Assembly: GCA_964370735.1 (NCBI GenBank)
Contig: CAYJLC010000040.1
Span: forward strand, 1 to 17,324
DNA: 17,324 bases
Source of the DNA: CAYJLC01 sp964370735
Lineage (GTDB): Bacteria; Bacillota; Clostridia; Oscillospirales; Butyricicoccaceae
Direction: 5' to 3'
The notes below the pieces were generated by a model that had not been told where the DNA came from, did not search any database, and was given only the letters and a program-made list of their open reading frames with translations. Shown piece after piece: positions 14,430 through 17,324 of the stretch. The stretch's first letter is position 1, and each line of letters opens with the position of its first letter. The translations under genes and the position numbers were made by a program.

Positions 14430-15368
14430 CTATCTTAGTTTAAATTTTTCGTCAGCATATAAATGCATATCGAGAGGGGAAATCATTTTATATTTTGCGA
14501 TTATGCTTTCGAAAAAGGCTTTAAGTTCGCTATAAGGTATTGATTTTTCGTTAGAAATCCTTGCATTAATTAAAGGTGGCTCATTATCAATGAAATTTGA
14601 TAGAGTTTTTCCACTATAACAGCCAAAGTATTTGATAACATTATCGCAAATTAGCTTTTCTGTGACAGAGAGTTTAATCTCGTTTTCAGAGGAGAAAATC
14701 AAATCGCTTATCACGATATTTTCAAATTCTAACCTATCTTCGTGCAACGTTAAATTTTTAGAAGTTACGTTTTCATTGTAAAACGCCAAATGAAACCCTG
14801 CTACATAGTACATAAGTTTGTGAATAGATGCGTGAGTTATATCGTCGCATTTGAATAGGATATAATTGAAAATATCAGAAGTTTCTGTATTGTTTTTTAT
14901 GAGCTCTAAAGTCGTAGATTTGCTTTTTTTATAAGCGCTTAAAGCGATTAAATTTTTTCTTTGTTCTAATAGTTTTAGATATGCTGTTGGGGATTTATAT
15001 ATTTCAGTGAGTACATTTGCATAAGTAGCAGAGGGGATATCCCCTTCGTAATAACGAGTGAAAGTAAGCTCGCCCCAGCCTAAAATGATTGACAACGGAC
15101 GCTTTCCTATTGTATAAATTTTAGGTAGTTTTCGTATTATATCTAGCGATAATATTCCATGATATTCGCGAAATGTATCGTTTAATATATTTTCATTAAG
15201 TTTTACGATTTCGTTATCTTTAATTTCGTGGTGACAATCAGAACCATATAAAACTTTGCCTTCATATAAAATTTCTTCGCCTTTTAATGTCCCTTTTAAT
15301 GTAGTGTTTTTCACTTCAAGCTCTACATCGTGGTTGCATTCTGTGCAAAAACTCTTTTTTATGTCCAT
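14430..15368 (-). CDS. Zinc-finger/HTH protein with Panacea (DUF4065) domain, probable regulator of the importer
   Basis: A 312-residue protein in three parts. Residues 8-50 are an MqsA/YgiT-like zinc finger: the first pair Cys8-x2-Cys11 is intact, but where a second CxxC is usual there is only Cys45 followed by His46-His47. Residues about 68-125 are an Xre-type HTH containing the motif RPLSIILGWGELTFTRYYEG typical of this family. Residues about 165-270 match Panacea/SocA (DUF4065): ITHASIHKLMYYVAGFHLAFY, then LSVTEKLICDNVIKYFG and TLSNFIDNEPP. Panacea proteins are known mostly as antitoxins, often with such an N-terminus, but no toxin gene lies on either side; it leads the importer operon. 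I use the ATG at 15366-15368, after AAGGTGA. The frame stays open to an ATG at 15413, but that lies inside the predicted promoter spacer. It probably autoregulates and controls the divergent binding-protein gene. Confidence 0.8.
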   Translation of the reverse strand: MDIKKSFCTECNHDVELEVKNTTLKGTLKGEEILYEGKVLYGSDCHHEIKDNEIVKLNENILNDTFREYHGILSLDIIRKLPKIYTIGKRPLSIILGWGELTFTRYYEGDIPSATYANVLTEIYKSPTAYLKLLEQRKNLIALSAYKKSKSTTLELIKNNTETSDIFNYILFKCDDITHASIHKLMYYVAGFHLAFYNENVTSKNLTLHEDRLEFENIVISDLIFSSENEIKLSVTEKLICDNVIKYFGCYSGKTLSNFIDNEPPLINARISNEKSIPYSELKAFFESIIAKYKMISPLDMHLYADEKFKLR

Positions 15369-15401
15369 ATAAATCACCTTCTTAAATAATAAGTCTATAT
15401 T

Positions 15402-15430
15402 AGTATATAACAAAAAAAATATATTGTCAA
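15402..15430 (-). promoter_or_regulatory. Promoter of the regulator-importer operon
   Basis: On the minus strand TTGACA (15430-15425), a 17-bp spacer and TATACT (15407-15402) form a near-consensus promoter. Transcription would begin near 15395, giving a leader of about 27 bases. An inverted repeat at 15424-15439 overlaps the -35 box. Confidence 0.8.
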
Positions 15431-15439
15431 TTGATACAA
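15424..15439. promoter_or_regulatory. Operator-like inverted repeat over the minus-strand -35
   Basis: TTGTCAATTGATACAA: the half TTGATACAA faces TTGTCAA, which is the same half-site lacking two bases. It shares TTGATACAA/TGATACAA with the palindrome at 15517-15531 before the binding-protein gene. It covers the -35 box of the importer operon, so binding there would be expected to repress. Confidence 0.6.
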
Positions 15440-15472
15440 TAAAAATAGTATATTAAATATTTGGAAAATTAA

Positions 15473-15501
15473 TTGACATTAAAAAATAATTAATGTATAA
15501 T
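15473..15501 (+). promoter_or_regulatory. Promoter of the binding-protein gene
   Basis: TTGACA (15473-15478), a 17-bp spacer and TATAAT (15496-15501): a perfect consensus promoter. Transcription would start near 15508, leaving a leader of about 90 bases that holds two palindromes. Such a strong promoter normally needs a repressor to be regulated, which fits the operator-like site just downstream. Confidence 0.88.
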
Positions 15502-15516
15502 TAAAAAATGGTTTTA

Positions 15517-15531
15517 TGTATCAATGATACA
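15517..15531. promoter_or_regulatory. Operator-like palindrome in the binding-protein leader
   Basis: TGTATCA-A-TGATACA is a perfect seven-base inverted repeat around one base. It lies about 9-23 bases after the predicted transcription start, a classic repressor position. TGATACAA recurs in the site over the opposite promoter, so one regulator, probably the HTH/Panacea protein encoded next door, could bind both. Confidence 0.7.
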
Positions 15532-15534
15532 AAA

Positions 15535-15548
15535 TTACCGAACGGTAA
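15535..15548. promoter_or_regulatory. Second palindrome in the binding-protein leader
   Basis: TTACCG-AA-CGGTAA has perfect six-base arms around two bases, only three bases after the preceding palindrome. Its sequence is unrelated to that one and G+C-richer than the surroundings. It could be a site for a second regulator, for example a metal sensor. A two-base loop makes an RNA hairpin of full stem length unlikely. Confidence 0.5.
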
Positions 15549-15597
15549 CCTACATGTTTAATTTTACTTAATTTATCGACAGAGGGGAAAACTAACT

Positions 15598-17163
15598 ATG
15601 AAAAAAAATCTATTGAGGGTAATGCTTTTAGCTACTGCTTTTATACTTGCGGGGTGTGGTCAATCTTCAGACAGTGGGGTAAAGGACACATTGACAGTCG
15701 GTTGTAGCAATTTTTCAAATTCACTTGACCCATCGGCAGATGCTAACTCTGCTTGGGGAACAGCTAGATATGGTATTGGAGAAACATTATTTATATTCGA
15801 CGAAGCTATGAATGCTACTCCTAATCTTGCAACTGGATATACTGTGAATGATGAAAAAACAGTTTGGGAAATAGCACTTCGTGATGATGTGCAGTTTTCT
15901 AATGGCGAAGAAATGACAGCTACTAAAGTTAAAGCAAGCTTAGATTATATCTATGAACAAGAAGCTACTGGTGGTGGGGCGAATAAAGTTTCACAATTTA
16001 TTTTAGTGGATACGATAGAGGCTGACGATACAGCAAATACGATTACTATTACGACGAAAAAACCTTATGTTGATTTATCGAAAATTTTATCTCATGTAAA
16101 CTTTGTGATTTTAGATGTTACAGGCACAGAAGATATGGACTTAATGCCGATTGGTACTGGTCCTTATGTTGTAACAGAACATAGTGTTGGTGTTTCTGCA
16201 AAGCTTGTTGCTAATGATAATTACTGGAACGGAGATGTAGGATTTGAGAATTTAGAACTTATTTATATGACAGACAGCACTACTAAAGCACTTGCTTTAC
16301 AATCTGGAGATGTCGACCTTGTTGATAGTATTACAACAGCAAACGACTTAGATTTCTTGCGTAATTCAGAAGATTATGAAGTTTATGAAACACTAAGCGC
16401 AAGAACTGCGTTTTCTTATATTAATCAAGAAGGCGTTTTAAGTAATGACACATTACGAGAGGCTGTGTTGTTAGCAATTGATGATGAAACGATTGCAAAT
16501 ATCACTACTGGTGGGATTTATACAGCGGGTTATGCTATATTACCGAGCACTTTAGATTATGGATTTGAGGAATTAGTGGACAAAACTCCTTATGATATAG
16601 AAAAAGCAAATAAAATGCTTGATGATGCTGGAATTGTTGATAGTGATGGGAATGGTATTCGTGAAATTGATAATGAAGACATTGTTATTGATTTTATTGG
16701 GTCTACAAACAAAAGTTTAGACGTTATTTGTGAGGCAGTAGAGATAAATCTGCAAGAATTAGGTATAGGTGTTAATGTTCAAATCGTAGATTCGACAACA
16801 GTTTGGAATATGACTACGGCAGGCGAATTTGACCTTGCTAGTTGTAGCTGGATGACAGTTCCTGACGGAAGCCCTGTATCTTTTCTTGAAAGTTTCTACT
16901 CGAAAAGCCCTAGTGGTATGAATCATGGTAATTTTGAAAGTGAAACTTACGATGCTTTGTATGAGCAGTTAATTTTAGAATTAGATGCTAACGCACAAAA
17001 AGAAATCATCGTTGATTTACAACAAGTTTTAATAGACGAATCTGCTGTTATGGTGCATGGAGTTTATACAAGTAATTTAACGAGCAACGATTTAATAACA
17101 GGTGTTGTTATGCCAATGTCTGAAGCATATTGGGTGACTTCGGATATTAAGCCGGTAGAGTAA
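15598..17163 (+). CDS. Nickel/peptide-type substrate-binding lipoprotein
   Basis: The extracytoplasmic substrate-binding protein of the ABC importer, family SBP_bac_5 (OppA/NikA cluster C). The signal MKKNLLRVMLLATAFILAGC ends in the lipobox LAGC, with Cys20 as the lipidation site. WGTARYGIGETLFIFDE (about 51-67) and the later ATGYTVNDEKTVWEIALRDDVQFSNGE are typical of the nickel/metallophore branch as well as peptide binders. IGTGPYVV (about 186-193) and the ANKMLDDAG region are family hallmarks. The 521-residue length is normal. The start follows AGAGGGG (15581-15587). Its gene is divergent from the permease and ATPase operon, with the regulatory region between. Nickel or a metal chelate is my preferred substrate, peptides the alternative. 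Confidence 0.9.
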   Translation: MKKNLLRVMLLATAFILAGCGQSSDSGVKDTLTVGCSNFSNSLDPSADANSAWGTARYGIGETLFIFDEAMNATPNLATGYTVNDEKTVWEIALRDDVQFSNGEEMTATKVKASLDYIYEQEATGGGANKVSQFILVDTIEADDTANTITITTKKPYVDLSKILSHVNFVILDVTGTEDMDLMPIGTGPYVVTEHSVGVSAKLVANDNYWNGDVGFENLELIYMTDSTTKALALQSGDVDLVDSITTANDLDFLRNSEDYEVYETLSARTAFSYINQEGVLSNDTLREAVLLAIDDETIANITTGGIYTAGYAILPSTLDYGFEELVDKTPYDIEKANKMLDDAGIVDSDGNGIREIDNEDIVIDFIGSTNKSLDVICEAVEINLQELGIGVNVQIVDSTTVWNMTTAGEFDLASCSWMTVPDGSPVSFLESFYSKSPSGMNHGNFESETYDALYEQLILELDANAQKEIIVDLQQVLIDESAVMVHGVYTSNLTSNDLITGVVMPMSEAYWVTSDIKPVE

Positions 17164-17197
17164 ATCATTGTAAAGTTGAATTTTTGTAAATTTAGAT

Positions 17198-17228
17198 GGC
17201 TTTCCCTATGTGGGAGAGCTATTTTCTT
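17198..17228 (+). terminator. Rho-independent terminator after the binding-protein gene
   Basis: GGCTTTCCC (17198-17206) pairs with GGGAGAGCT (17212-17220) over nine positions, two of them G:U, with a five-base loop. ATTTTCTT follows. It ends the single-gene transcript of the binding protein. The remaining 96 bases of the window show no gene. Confidence 0.8.
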
Positions 17229-17324
17229 GTAATTTGGGTTTCAGCGTACAATTACTCGACAGAAAAAGTAGGTAAGTATAGATGAATATAGATTGCGACG
17301 AAAAAAATCCGTCATAGGTTAGAC

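Noticed and set aside
15369..15413. Longer N-terminus (15 extra residues) for the Panacea-domain protein
   Set aside because: The upstream ATG lies between the predicted -35 and -10 boxes, before the transcription start, and lacks a ribosome binding site. The ATG at 15368 has AAGGTGA.
14416..15597. A toxin-antitoxin operon centred on the Panacea-domain gene
   Set aside because: No small toxin-like ORF is present in the 14-base gap downstream or in the 229-base intergenic region upstream. The neighbours are transporter genes.

Overview
The window comes from an AT-rich, low-GC Gram-positive bacterium, most likely an anaerobic member of the Clostridia. Reasons: AT-rich coding sequence, strong AGGAGG-type ribosome binding sites, A+T-rich TTGACA/TATAAT promoters, a diacylglyceryl-type lipoprotein signal on the binding protein, and Firmicutes-style families (MerR-MATE pair, OmpR/HisKA pair with a PepSY protein). 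One run of ten N marks a draft or metagenome assembly gap. I found no rRNA, tRNA, CRISPR array, transposase or phage gene.

Layout: 1-400 holds no convincing gene and ends in a terminator (401-430). A two-gene operon follows: aldose 1-epimerase and beta-carbonic anhydrase. A shared hairpin separates it from a convergent MerR regulator. The MerR gene is divergent from a MATE transporter, and the space between them has a textbook 19-bp-spacer MerR promoter. The MATE gene is cut by the N gap; its true C-terminus ends at 4325. Next come an OmpR-family response regulator and a histidine kinase (ATGA overlap), then a membrane-anchored protein with four PepSY domains, three of them encoded by perfect 258-bp tandem repeats. 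The regulator operon and the PepSY gene carry promoters of the same architecture (two TTTTAAT-like repeats 11 bp apart, then 10 bp, then TATAAT), which suggests one regulon. On the minus strand follows a Cache-GGDEF-EAL protein with a degenerate GGDEF motif and an intact EAL site, so probably a c-di-GMP phosphodiesterase.

The right third is a NikABCDE/Opp-type ABC importer locus. A six-gene minus-strand operon runs from 15368 to 10255: a zinc-finger/HTH/Panacea-domain protein, two permeases, two ATPases and an ATP-grasp protein. The lipoprotein binding protein is transcribed divergently. Their 229-bp intergenic region has two consensus promoters, each with a TTGTATCA-type inverted repeat, plus a second palindrome in the binding protein's leader.

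The most interesting points are this importer locus, where a toxin-less Panacea-domain protein appears to act as local regulator and an ATP-grasp ligase closes the operon, and the two-component/PepSY unit with recently amplified repeats.
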